64,000 nt of DNA from Nereocystis luetkeana (lineage: Eukaryota > Sar > Phaeophyceae > Laminariales > Laminariaceae), in the NCBI GenBank assembly GCA_031213475.1, contig JARUPZ010000026.1, forward strand, positions 372,001 to 436,000, in the 5' to 3' direction. The notes beneath the pieces are model-generated. The model was not told the origin of the DNA, made no database searches, and worked only from the letters and a program-made list of their open reading frames with translations. Positions 22,301-33,850 of the stretch are shown here, one piece after another. Numbering within the stretch: the stretch's first letter is position 1; each line of letters begins with the position of its first letter. The translations under genes were made by a program, and so were the position numbers.

Positions 22301-25300
22301 GTTGGCCGTGGGCTGAGTCTATGTCGAGATCGAGCGTCGATCGTAGCACGAGCTGGTTTCGATCACCGTGTTGACAATTTGCGACCAGGAAAAAACAAAT
22401 TGCGCCGCCTGCAGCCGTTGGGGAAAAAAAAAACAAAAATCAAACATTTTTTTCTTTTTTTCCCACAGCGGCGGTACGAGATTTTTTTCGGCTGTTTTTT
22501 TAAAGCGATATATATATTTGAAAAAAAACTTTTGAACTTCGCGTTTCCATTGGCATAGATAGGTCTGTTTTATAGGTATTTTACCGGTGAGTAATATTTG
22601 TTTTTTTTGTTGGATTCCCTGGTTTATGGGGCGCAGTACAAACTTGTGAGTTTCCCAAGCCTCATAACTGTAATAGTTGATGAGTTATACGCGCGTCCAA
22701 AGAAGGACACCACTGACTACTACCCTCTGTCCCTTTGTAGCATCGTGAGTGTACAGGTGATAAATAGTACGAAAGCTGATTTTCTTATTCGTTTAAACAT
22801 AAGGAGTAAATGGGCCCGAAACCCGAAAACCTTTAATGACACACTTAAAAAATATACTCGCTGAATCCATTCTTTGTGGTCCTTCTAAAATATATATTTT
22901 GAATTGAAAAGCCCCTGGTAAATGGGCCCGAACCCAAACAAATCTGTATATATATATATGAAAAAATTATAGTATATCCGCTGGATCCAGTTTTTATGGT
23001 CCTTCATAAATATATTTATAACAAACTGAAAAGCCCCTTTGGGTTCCAGCGAAAACAAAGAGTTATTTCGTACCCCAAACAAAGTTCGGTCTGTACACCT
23101 CTGATTTAAACTAGTGCAGAAACAGCAGGTTTATCCTGAGCCTCCCAGCACGCGCGACATATATCCTGGCGGGGGGGGGGAGGGGGTGTTACACCAGACC
23201 CTCTGAGATCTAATTGCTTAAAAGACATTCGGTCGAGCCGGTTGTCTTGCCTTCGTACAGGCATACCAGGTACTGAACATATACCCTGGCATGCAGTCTG
23301 CTTGTAGTTCCCTTCTTCGCCGAACATCAAGGTGAGTACACGTAATACACGCTGACTACGATACCCGTTAAAGTACATATAATACCAGGTAAGTTATTGC
23401 TTTCAGGTAAAACGAGGTAAACCTGGTCTAGTTTTTATCAATACTAAGGTCACACTAAAAACAAGTGAAAATCAAACTCCCGGGGAGGTATAATAGTACG
23501 TGATGTGAAGGGGGAGGGAGGCTGTGTAATTTTTCTCACTTGCAACCCTTGCAACCCGGCCAGGTACCCCTGGATCTAACAGACAAATCTGAAAAATGGG
23601 AACGAAGCCTAAAATGAGAACCAAGGCGTATCACCAGAACCATGTGGTGTATCAGAGAACCAAAATGATCCTGCGAAACCCCTTGGCCAGCCCTGTGAGA
23701 GGAGCTCGTCAGAACGGTCATGCTCCATCTCGTGCCTTCGGGTGGGCGCAAAAAGCGATATACGCTGGCTCTATTGTGATTTCTTAAGATGCTGGCTACC
23801 GCGGCGATGCCGAAGACTTCCAGCCTGAGCGACAGCTCATTCGAAGGCTGCTGTACAGCCCCACAGGACTGTCAACTTTTTTTCTTGGAGTTGTACACAA
23901 TTGATTTGCTTTCTAAAAAATGTCTAATTTACCTCTACAAGTATTTAATATATGTTTGTGTTGGTGGTCCTCTAAAACAAGTCTCTTTGGCTCGCTCTTT
24001 GTACTTCTTATCTTCCTTCTTCTTGGCGGTGTGCGATGTGCTTGCGTTATGGTGTGTCCTGATGTTGTTTTTGTATGGTCATGGCCGTTATACGACGTAT
24101 GCAGCACCGTAGACGCAGACCGCAGGTCGGCTACCCACCCGACATCGAGGTGGACTTTTTTTCGTACGACGAAAATAAATCGTGCCGAACAAGCGGTTCC
24201 GCGAGGAGTATGGTCGAGATGCTTCAAAGCTCGCCTACGCGCGGGGGGGTCCCCAAAATATATGTTCTTCCCGCTCCCGCCGTGGCGAAAAACAAGGCTA
24301 GCTACTGGTGACTAGCTACGTGCCAATTTTGTTTTATGCAGGACGGTCTCAAATACTCGTCATTTTGTTTTACCTCTTCCGTCTACTTGTTTTGCCGAAC
24401 ATTTAGCTTGAGGTTTGGCGTCTATTTGTTTTTTTTTGTGCCCCCCTTTGACTCAAGTTGTTTCACTTTTTTTCGACGCTGTTTAATCCCACGTATATAT
24501 GTTCATTTCTCCCTTTTTTTCTTGTTTCGTCAACGCCTCAGAGCGATGAATGTCAAAATACCCTTCCGTTTGCTGCAACACATAAAAGGTCCGATAAAAA
24601 AAACACAGGCAGGATCGTCATAACCTTGCTCCCGGTCGGTCACGGTAACAGACTCCAGGGTCGCCCTCTCCCTTTCCTCACTTCCACGCGTGCCCACCTC
24701 CACTACACTCGACCCACCGTGCGCGCCCTCGCCGCAGGAGGATGTCTACCCCAAGGGCCCCTCCGTCATGTTTTTCAAGATGTTCGTCGACGAGAGCGTC
24801 CACGCCAGCCTGTCCGAGTATGACGCCCTCGCCATCATCGAGTGGGACGTCCTCGTGGCCAGCGACAGTTCTTTCGAGGAGCTCCACCACGCCGCCTTCC
24901 GCGGCAACGAGGATTTTTGGGTGAAGGGCAGCAACCTCGGGGGCACGAACTTCCACTCAACGGCGCAGGTATCGGACATGTGGAAGGTGCTCGGCCACAT
25001 CAACGGCAACGCCATCTACAACAACAACGACCCCGACTTCGTGGAGTACGTGGACTACACCCGCACTCGCTGGGGGTACACTTACCCGTACGACGTGGCG
25101 CTTTGGCTGACCATCTCCGACTTTCCGTACAGCTGGCCTCTGTGGCAGCGGTACTCCAGCAAGTTCGTCACCACCAACCTGGTGAGCAATCGCCAGATTT
25201 GGGCTAACGAGTCGGCACTTACTTGCCAGGCGGTTGTATGCCCACTTTCAATAGTCCGTGGTCAAAGGACAGGCTCCCTTACAATTGAACCAGAAGAAGA

Positions 25301-28300
25301 CGCGAGACAGTGAGGCAGTAAGACTCTTCGCTCTCCTCAACAAAAAACAAAAAAAATATTTCCCACACGAGTTGCAATGTTGCAACCTTTTCAATTTGGA
25401 GTTTTTCAATTCGAGCAAAGTACGAGAACGAACTAGATACAACTCTAAACATGAACATACTTTGATCATGGTTGTGAGTAGTTGAATCGGCTTTATTGTT
25501 GTTGTTGTTGTTGTTGTTGTTGTGGAAGTTGAAGTTGAAGTTTGACCCCAAAACGCTATTTATTGCGGTCCTAAAACGGTTACAGCTCTGGAATGATGGA
25601 AGAATACCTCGCACGGTAAAAATAGAAACAAGCACCCAACAATACACATGATACCTGAAGCTCATCTATACACCAAACAATGAACGTGAGGTCCGCGCAC
25701 GTACGTATCAGGCACTTGCGGTACGCTACGACAAGTCGCCACAGAAACCGAAAAGACCGTACGCAACCCACAGGGGGAAAAAGACAACTCGACATCGAAA
25801 AATCGAAATCGAAATAAAATCGGAAATTCTAAAATGTGAAAGACTTGAAAAACATTGATTCAAGCAAGAAAACAAGAGAGGAAGAAGGGGAACAAACAAG
25901 ATAATTCGCGTGGGGACCAAACAACAAATAAAGGTAATTATTCCGCTATTACGTACACCAGGGAAGCAAAAACAAAACTCGTAGACCAAAAACCGATTAT
26001 GATGACGACGAAGCAAAACAATAAAAAATGCAGATACGAGTTTAAAAGCAAAAAAAGGTTAACACAGAGCCCAAAGCCGGGGACGGTACGTTTAAGAAGG
26101 CCCTTCGCTACATAATTAATTGGCAGTACATGAGCGCTGTAGGCGTGAACGGTGAAACTACGTTGTCCAGGTGGCATCTTGAGAGTACGAGAGAGTACAA
26201 TCTTCGACCGACGAGTGAACGGAATAACATGCTCCATATTCGGGAGCCGTTCAATAGTATTTGCCCCGGCCGCCACGTGCTTACCCTCGATGTTACTACA
26301 ACAGCAGTAAGGGCCAACGAATTATACACGTGTATATACTCCAACAAAATAATTACGCTCACTTTCATGGGACGCTACAAAACTTTGATCAGCACATTTT
26401 GGTCAGCGGTTATCGGTGACACTGAATCCTTTGTAATAGTATATGCTCGTGGTTTACGATGATGGCGTCACCAGGCAAGGTTCCTAGGCTTGCTCGAATT
26501 AGACTTTTCTTGTTGGCGGCCTCCGGCTGTGAGTATCGGTCATGGAGTTCTAATCTCAGCGTAATTACAATGATTAACACGGTGGCTAGAGAAAATAGGC
26601 TCAATTTTTACTAATTTCGCACTCTCCAGAGCATGTTGCGTACAACATGCGTAAGAGAAGGCTTTCTTGAATGCGCCCTCTGCTGTCTCCGCCTTTTTAC
26701 ACTCTCGTTCCAGATTTCCTACGTCGGGAACGAGCACGTCGATCACAGCACTGTGTCCGACGCCGTTGCGGGCGAGACTCTCTTCATCCACGGCAGCAGA
26801 GTCGAGGAAGGCAGCTTGGCCTCGCTCGAAGCCAGCAAGCGTGGAAGAAAGCAGACCTTATCAGGACGCCGTTTCTCCGAGGACGCAAAAACGCCCCCTA
26901 CGTGCAACGCCGCTTGCGGCAGCGAGGGCGCTCCCGGCCTACCCGTTGGCACCTCCACCGTGTGCGACGACACCTGCGCCGGCGAATCCACCCGTTTTGG
27001 CGGCTTCCTGTGCGGTGCTGACGACCCAGACAGGTTCGGATCCATGTGCCGTATCTGCTTCGTCGATGTTGAAGAAGCTCATCGCCAGGAACAGTCGATG
27101 TCTCTGGGATGGTCGGACATCGAAGGCGGAGAGGAGGCGTCGCACGTCGTCATGTGTGACACCATGAGGCCACCCGAGGCCGCCGAGTGCAGCGACAAGT
27201 GCGGCCGCAAGAAGGATACGGTGAGCTGTCGAGCTAACGGGGCGCTTTTCTAATTTTATGGCAGGATGCTCTTCGCCGAATTGTCTTGTCCTTCGCCTGC
27301 ACGCAAGGTCTTCGTCCGCAGTAGAAGCGCAGTCCACTTCCACCGTACGGTGCTTCCATACAAAGGTACAATCCAGATAGGCTACCTGCCACAGAAACCG
27401 GCGCTCACGGTCTACGGTAAACGCAAAACATGAAGGCTTATCATTTTGTACAGGAATATTTATCCAGCGACGAACTAAAGCATGTACCTGGTATTGAAGT
27501 TCTCGCACAGTATTCAATCGAAACAGACATTGCATGCCCTATGGTGTAAGATTCAAATTCGATCTTCAATTATCAACCCTTTCGTTTACATGGTGGTAGG
27601 TATGTGACGAATCATGCGGCACGGGGCGTCACGGTGACTACAACTGCAACTGGAGGGACCACGGGCCTAAATGCCGTTTCTGTTTTGACGACCTCGAGTC
27701 TGCTTTGTTGGCGGACGAAGTGGCCAAGCGCAGGGGTGGCCGCGTCATTATGTGCTCCACGTAAGGGTGCCGCGCTTACCTACAACCATGAACGTCGTTT
27801 CCTTGATATCCATTTGTGGTTGGGCGGGTAGCGGTCTTGAAACGTGGGTGTATCCCTCTCGTCAATTTGAAAAAACAAAAACATCGTTCGCAATCGACGT
27901 TCCAGTCTAAAAGAGCATTTCTGGTAAGTATATAGCTGGTTGAGTTAACAATGTGGAAAATGTGTCGGTTTTAGTTCGTGGTAAGATAATATATCGTCCG
28001 AAAAATGTACGTTCGTTTGTCCAGATCGACCACCTGAACGTCATCTTACTATGAGGTAAAAGTTGTGTTGTGTCTAATATTCGACTCTCCTTCTGCCCTC
28101 CTGTTCCGTCCTCCTTTTTGGAAGGCTTGAGCCTCCACGCAACAAAACGCCCAAGGCAAACGTAGCGCACTACAAAACGCCCAAGGCAGACGTGACGCAA
28201 TTAGCATCACAGAAAGAGGATGGACTAACGCCCACCATCATGGAACTGGATTCATCGGCGAGACTAACACGCAAGCTTCAGGATAATTTGTGAGAAATCC

Positions 28301-31300
28301 AAGTCGACAATATCTAATACACTCGACGGCGTTACCGCCGCCGTTCAGAATTGCATGATCAGGACCATTCAAAGTCTTCGAGCTAGATTTTGTACTCAGC
28401 AATAATATCTAGAGTGCGTATTGAGCGTATCACCGTCGAACATCCTGATTTTCCTGAAGGCCACCTCGTGTCTTACGTTTTATCTTGCAGCTGTGACGAG
28501 GTGGACTGCCCCCACACGAACAGCAACGGCTACAGGGGTCGAGTGTGTGATCCTTCGTGCGCCGACGGAGTCCCGTACGGTACGAACGGTTGCGATGCCA
28601 GGGATGGGCGGCACGGGGGTCTCTGCCGCGTTTGCTACATCGACGTGGAGAGAGCGCTGGCCAGCGACGACCCCGTCAATCGTGCAATCATGTAGGTCCC
28701 GTAATGTTTGCTTCCTTGGTACGCCTCTGACATACAGTAATTAGTACCGGTGGCTCGACGTTTATTTGTGTGAGATATGACGATAGCGCGACGAATATCT
28801 CATATTTCTTTCCTGGCCATGTGCTGCGTAGCTAATCGCTTGACTTGTGCTCCCATTCGGCACAGGTGTGATACGTTGCTGCCGGTCGAGGCTGTCGAGC
28901 CTGTCAGCTGTGATGAGGAGGAGTGCCCCTACACCAACAGCGTCGGCTTCAGGGGGCGAGTTTGTGACCCTTCGTGTGCCGACGGGATCCCGTACGGCAC
29001 ACACGGTTGCGGTGCCAGAGAAGGGCGGCATGGACCCAACTGCCGTCTTTGCTACAACGACGAGGACAGAGCGCGGAGCAATGATGACCCCGTTGATCGG
29101 GCGCTCATGTAAGTGGAGAAATGCACTGTAGCATACCGCGTTCGGCTGTCGATATATAGTTTTATCACGCGAGTTTTTCATTGTCTGTTACGTCTTTGTG
29201 CATTTTGTGATGTTACCCAGCTAAACACACTTACTACGCTTCCCTTCGGTACAGGTGTGATACGTTGCTGCCGGTCGAGCCTGTCGACGCCACCTGTGAC
29301 GAGGAGGAATGCCCCCACACCAACAGCAACGGCTTCAGGGGGCGAGTGTGCGACCCTTCGTGCGCCGACGGAATTCCGTTCGGAACGAACGGTTGTAATG
29401 CCAGGGAAGGGCGGCACGGATCCAACTGTCGCGTTTGCTACAACGACGTGGACAGAGCCTCAAACAACGACGACCCCGCAAATCGTGCGATCATGTGAGT
29501 CTGGGGTTGCTCTGTAGCTTCCACCCTGTGGTGTTGGAGTTTTTTTCCGTGTTCGTCGTTTTTCATCAAATGAGCTTTCTCGCGCTTTGGCGAATACCAG
29601 CGTTCAAAACTTCAATGCTCCAAGGAAATATAGTGATTTTTTTTCTTTCTTATAGTTCTCCCATTTGCTGCCAAGCTAAACGCTTCCATTACGCTCGACC
29701 TCTGTCAAGGTGTGATACGTTGTTGCCGGTTGACCCTGTCGAGCCTGAGAGCTGTGACGAGGAGGAATGCCCCCACACCAACAGCAGCGGATTCAGGGGA
29801 CGAGTGTGCGACCCTTCGTGCGCCGACGGAATTCCGTTCGGCACGAATGGTTGTAATGCCAGAGAAGGGCGGCACGGACCGAACTGCCGTGTTTGCTACA
29901 ACGACGTGGACAGGGGGCTGCTCAACGACGACCCTGAAGATCGCGCGATCATGTATGTCAAGTCAGAGATGCGTGCATAGTTAATTGGTTTGTTTTCTGC
30001 GCTCCTGTAATACGCAAGCACTTCCTGGCATGTTCAGTAACTGGGTCATTTGATGCGGGTTTTACAGCCCACCATTCCTCGGTGTAGAACGGACGCGAAA
30101 AGCTGTTAATATTGTGTGTTTTTCATCCTTTGGCCGCGCGTTTTAAGTAGAATGCTAGTCCTGCCTTGGCCAGCTCAACTTCTTCTATATGCTCCGTATT
30201 TTTCTAGGTGTGATACGCTGGCGCCGGTCGAAGGCCCGTATGATTTCCGCCGTCTGTCAGCGTCGGTGGAGGACAGAACCCACCACAATGCAGATGACGC
30301 GCAGTCCATGTTTGACGACGCAACCATCCTGCCGTACGTCAACGACCTTGTTCGAGGCAATTTGTGCGCATTCATTGCCGGAGATGAACACGACGTAGAC
30401 CAGGTTGAGGTGGCGGTAAAGAGCGTGCTTCAGTTCCTTCCGGGAATGAGGGTGGCGGTTGCTGCTGATGCCGCAGGGTTCGACGAGTACCAAAGGTGAG
30501 GCTAGTTTCAACCGTAAACTCGTGAGATTATGCATAAGATATGTGTACGTTCGGGGGCTCTCGGTCATCTGTCCATCGACGGGTTAATTTCCGTTCGTCC
30601 CTTGGTGCTCCCGAGGACACACAAGAAAAAAAGGAAAAGGAAATATTTGAAGCCCTCATGACGATGTTTATTATATTTCTGAAAACGAATCCGCATGTCG
30701 CCGCCCCCCACATGATCTTGACAGCATCTGCCACATCTCTCGCTTCTGCAGTGCCGAACGTGGTCTCGGATACATCCCTTACACTCGACGATAACGTTGT
30801 CCTGCCTTGCCCAGGTCTGTCGGCGTTCTTCCCGGAGTCACAGTGAATCCCACGGACGATCCCTTCACTGCAAGCTTGTTTGCGGACGTATACTGCGGGG
30901 TCGACACAAGCCTCATTTTCTTTATGAGGTCTGATTCCGTGGTGTCTAGGCCGTTTACCTCCAAGGACACGCACTCCACCCACGGCGACCTCCTCGTGGT
31001 CCACGCTAATTCTAGAACGAGCCACGCCGACAACGAGCTCGCGAAGCAGACCACGGCGGTGCTTGGGTTCCAGTCGCCGTCTTTCGCGTTCAAGACCGAT
31101 CTCTTCCTGCCGGTCGGGGCCAACGGCCACCTCCGCGAGGTGCTGATGTCCGGACAAGGCAACGAAGAACTTGGACTCCAAGGGGATGCGATTGAGATCT
31201 TGCAAGGCTTGGTAAAGCTACGCAACATGTCAGTTGTCCCGCAGGTAAGCGTTTATGAGAGAGCCGTTTCGTGGAGACTAGGTGTTCAGTCGCCACATAT

Positions 31301-31804
31301 CCCAGATGATATATGAAATACGAATAATAGTCCCTCGTCCGCCGTGAAACAGACCGAACCATGGCTGATATCCCCAAGTTCTTCAGTCGATTGATTAAAC
31401 TTGTATATATATATCACAATCGAATTAGTAAGTAATACGATATGCTCAACACTCTTCCGTAAGCTTCACCTTGTTTCGCGCTTGGGGTTTACTGAATGTT
31501 CCTTGCCCACCTGTTGCGTGTTCTGTCTCTACAGTTGATGGCTGCACTCGCCTACTCAAGAAATACCCCAGGGGTGTGGTTCGTCGATCCTGAAACCTGG
31601 GTGTCGCAGCACTTGTTCAGGACAGCGTCCATCTGGGAGATCCCGCTGGTCAAGCCGCTTTTCACCTGTTCCATCGACCCGTTGGCCAGGGCGTCGGACG
31701 CCGAAAACATGGATGTGGGGCTCGTGTTGCAAAGCAACCTCGACTATTTCACGCACGGAGGAACGTGCGACAGTGGCTACATTGATATCAGCCGTGGAGA
31801 TTAA
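18984..31804 (+). CDS. Gene 1: secreted two-headed glycosyltransferase-like protein with six cysteine-rich modules (12 exons)
   Basis: I join exons 18984-19349, 24738-25181, 26714-27220, 27600-27760, 28125-28289, 28491-28691, 28866-29108, 29255-29494, 29710-29952, 30208-30495, 30815-31244 and 31535-31804 (TAA). All introns are GT/AG and the frame stays open for about 1,185 codons. Introns 1-3 and 11 are phase 0; introns 4-10 are phase 2. Residues 1-23 form a signal peptide (cleavage near AGA/RD). Residues about 45-270 are glycosyltransferase-like, about 305-857 carry the cysteine modules, and about 858-1185 form a second glycosyltransferase-like domain. The paralogue on the opposite strand has the same exon borders and phases, which strongly supports the model. 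A role in the secretory pathway or extracellular matrix is inferred. I do not recognise a named family, and the catalytic activity is unproven. Confidence 0.85.
19350..24737 (+). other. Gene 1 intron 1 (5.4 kb) loaded with repeats
   Basis: This phase-0 intron is far longer than the others in the gene (roughly 0.1-1.5 kb). It contains a family-B repeat fragment (21,840-22,110), a tandem pair of about 115 bp (22,805-23,045, sharing AAATGGGCCCGAA and a GGTCCTTC motif), poly-G and poly-T runs and AT dinucleotide tracts. Short open frames inside show no recognisable protein. Confidence 0.6.
21840..22110 (+). repeat. Family B partial copy inside gene 1 intron 1
   Basis: It shares GGCCGCGGGTAT, CCCCCGTTCCC and TGCACCGTACAAAACACACGG with the 12,723-13,000 segment, at lower identity. 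Confidence 0.6.
24738..25181 (+). CDS. Gene 1 exon 2: core of N-terminal GT-like domain
   Basis: This phase-0 to phase-0 exon covers residues 123-270. It holds YDALAIIEWDVLVASDSSF (E157, W158, D159), placed where GT-A enzymes carry an acidic metal or donor motif preceded by a hydrophobic strand. It then has FWVKGSNLGGTNFHS and GHINGNAIYNNNDPDF, resembling the acceptor-side glycine/asparagine motifs of algal and plant glycosyltransferases that carry an E-P-D-type motif. The donor is CTG/gtgagc. Splicing to exon 3 reads VTTNL-ISYVG. Assignment to a glycosyltransferase fold is by pattern only. Confidence 0.75.
25497..25711 (+). repeat. Family A copy inside gene 1 intron 2
   Basis: It starts with (TTG)n and ends GAGGTCCGCGCACGTACGTATCA. 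Confidence 0.7.
26714..27760 (+). CDS. Gene 1 exons 3-4: first two divergent cysteine modules
   Basis: Exon 3 (26714-27220) continues the first domain, has a basic linker, then a cysteine module with spacing C-X3-C-X16-C-X3-C-X12-C-X10-C-X2-C ending in MCRICFVDVEEA. It runs on to VMCDTMRPPEAAECSDKCG. Exon 4 (27600-27760) completes a second module (VCDESCGTGRHGDYNC, CRFCFDDLESAL) and ends MCS plus the first two bases of a Thr codon. The intron at 27221-27599 is phase 0 and splits module 2. Both modules keep the seven-cysteine order of the downstream repeats, so they look like older, diverged members. The intron after exon 4 is phase 2, where the modular exon set begins. Confidence 0.85.
28125..28289 (+). 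CDS. Gene 1 exon 5: short cysteine-free linker exon
   Basis: This 165-bp exon follows a strong pyrimidine tract and ends aat-tt/gtgaga. Spliced in, it reads LEPPRNKT... and ends RKLQDNF before the next CDE. It fits phase 2 on both sides. Two exons in the paralogue (62198-62338 and 58969-59208) share position, phase, the LEP start and the LQ[A/D]NF end, so it is very probably real. It is lysine- and proline-containing and probably disordered. It includes a 30-bp tandem duplication (28144-28173 and 28174-28203) encoding two copies of KTPKA. It could be alternatively skipped, since exon 4 to exon 6 is also in phase. Confidence 0.75.
28491..29952 (+). CDS. Gene 1 exons 6-9: four one-exon cysteine modules
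   Basis: Exons 28491-28691, 28866-29108, 29255-29494 and 29710-29952 each encode one module with core spacing C-X4-C-X12-C-X3-C-X10-C-X10-C-X2-C (the residue count varies by one in places). Fixed blocks are FRGRVCDPSCADG, PYGTNGC or PFGTNGC, GRHG, and C-[YF]-[NI]-D followed by RA. The last three begin with an extra cysteine in CDTLLPV. Each exon starts with the third base of an ATG codon and ends with the first two, so every module reads ...RA[IL]M-CDT.... The modules are probably disulphide-bonded in the secretory pathway. I do not know this module under any named domain. Confidence 0.9.
30208..31804 (+). CDS. Gene 1 exons 10-12: C-terminal GT-like domain
   Basis: Exon 10 (30208-30495) opens with CDTLAPVEGPYDFRRLS, an acidic linker, then CAFIAGDEHDVDQVEVAV and SVLQFLPGMRVAV, resembling the first strand and helix of a GT-A fold. 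Exon 11 (30815-31244) has SVGVLPGVTVNP, LIFFMRSDSVVSRPF (a possible acidic metal motif), HSTHGDLLVVH and FLPVGANGHLREVL. Exon 12 (31535-31804) has LMAALAYSRNTPGVWFVDP and THGGTCDSGYID before TAA. The paralogue matches exons 11 and 12 in exact length (430 and 270 bp), indicating strong constraint. Enzyme activity is inference. Confidence 0.85.
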
Positions 31805-33850
31805 GACGAGAGTCTTGCCCCACCCTTTGGCCGATATAACGTACGGGGCGTTGGCTGTGCAGGGTCGCGCATTCTATGCGTCTAGCTCTGTGGCGTCTTG
31901 TTTCCGTAAGATAGTCTTATGTGAAACCATGTGTCAGGGTCGTTTTGCGGGATGACGATTTTCCTATATCCGCCAGGACTTGCTGTTGATATGTCTGTGT
32001 CGTGTCTCATGCCAGGCACTTCTAGACCGCTTTTCGCGAAACCCATCGTCAAGGGCCGAACTACGCTGTGTTTGTTCGACTGCATCAGGCACTCTACCCA
32101 AGTTGTCATTATCAATAGATAGATACGAAACTCGTTTCACTCGGCCTTTCCAAGTTCATGTTGTACTTGCGAGGAGCGCCAGATTTTTTTCGGCCCGTCA
32201 TATAGTTGGTCGTTGTTCTCGGCTATACGTATTAGTGTCTGTGGTAGCAAGTACTGTTAGAACTTTAGACGCTTTCCCTCTCGGTCCTTCGTTAGGCTCA
32301 GAAACAAAGCGCGTTACAATGTATGCTGCTTTTACCCTCTGTATATTACCCATAATCTATCGATCGACACGGGCGGGAGGTAATACCGTACTCCCCGCAC
32401 CCTTCGCTTGGCGAAGAAGGTCGTGTTCCATTAAATGTAGTGAACGTTTTCGTTGTTGAAAGTACGCTATTTTTCCGCTGCCTTGTTTTACGGGTTGGTC
32501 TCTGAGCTTCACGAAGGAACCAGAAATTTTTCATGTCGTATACGGCAATATCGTTGACTTCGCCTTCGATAGGAGCTGTGTCGATGTCATTTGGAGCTAA
32601 ATTCAAAGTTCGAGTAATGTTTAGGGGGAAGGACATGGGAGAGGGTTTACAGGATGCTCCAGCGTGCACGGCAGGTTGAATGGAGCTGTAAGAGTTATGG
32701 CTGTGTTTCTCATGGTTTTGTCGATCACTGCGCATACATGCAGTACCGATCTTTGCTGCGTGGAAGTACCGATTTGGTTTTATATTTTGTCCCTGATTTT
32801 TATCCGGTAGCTTCGCTCCGAGCGCGTGCTTCCCGAATTACTGCGTTACCCTTTTTTGTTTTCTACGGCAAGATCAAGCAATTGCCTCGAGGATGAACAC
32901 CAGTCTGAATTGTCCTCTTACGCTGAAAGTAGTTTGGGCTTTCCTTTCTATGCACTGCTTGGTGTGCTGGGTTAAGAATAATTGAGGTTTAGGCAAGACT
33001 CCGTCGAGTTGACTGCCAAGATTTGTGGTCAAGGTTGATATTTTAGACGGGTTGTATTAAGGCGGTGGAAAATTGAGTGGGCTAACTTTGGTAGGTGGAG
33101 GCTATGTGCGGCTGTCTTGCACGTGGATTTAATTTATAGCCCCGTTCGTTCCTTCGCCAAATAGGAGACGATTGCAGTATGTCGTGCTTGCCGCAACGGA
33201 AGAGATCATGAGGCTCTATTCACCGTACAGCTAGACTTGTTGGTTCTGTGTCACTACGCGATATTCTCGCAATATACTTTTAAGCGTTTGCCGTTTTACC
33301 CCGGTTCGCCAAGTAAGTGTGTAAATTAAGACGAGAGCACGCCAAGGTGAGCAGCGTGGGCTCGTCATGTCTCGTTAATCAATCACAGGAACGTGTGTCC
33401 CCAGCCGCCGCAGGCCGACGCAGAGACAGTTGCACGGCATCTGTCGATGGGTTTCGTATTGTGCGATGTCGGTGAACCGACTAGCGGGGGACTGAGGCTT
33501 GGGGGAGGTTTTACTTGTTATCGCGTTTTTAGGGTTATTTTCAGGCGATCGGTTGCTAAGACTGGCTGAGACGATCAAGGGATAGGCCCTCGAGTAAGTA
33601 ATGGGTTTTATGTACTACTAGACGGATAAGCGACCGGTTTTGCCAAGAGTTAGGGTCACGTTCATGTCGGCAGCAGCTCACGGTGAATACAATCTCGATC
33701 CTACCTAGCCTTTAAACCGAACCTATGCCGCGCACGAGGCTGACAATCGATACCTCACTCAGGACTGTAGCACAATACGAGTAACAATCGCGAACACATC
33801 ATGTGAAGTCAGTGGCGAAAAATGTGCTTCGACCGTTTGTGAGCCGCTAA
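31805..33850 (+). repeat. 3' flank of gene 1, shared with the pseudogene and gene 2
   Basis: About 2 kb after the stop codon aligns by eye with 41,511-43,820 and, reverse-complemented, with about 52,200-54,117. Shared landmarks include GCATACATGCAGT (about 32,730), a CGCAGAGACA block (33,419) and GAGGCTTGGGGG (33,492; counterparts 43,451 and 52,378 on the opposite strand). No open frame is conserved among the three. It may be a long 3' UTR, an RNA gene or simply duplicated flank. Confidence 0.65.

Noticed and set aside
28491-28691. Cysteine module as the EsV-1-7 motif of brown algae
   Set aside because: That motif is C-X4-C-X16-C-X2-H-X12; here there are seven or eight cysteines with different spacing and no conserved histidine in that position.
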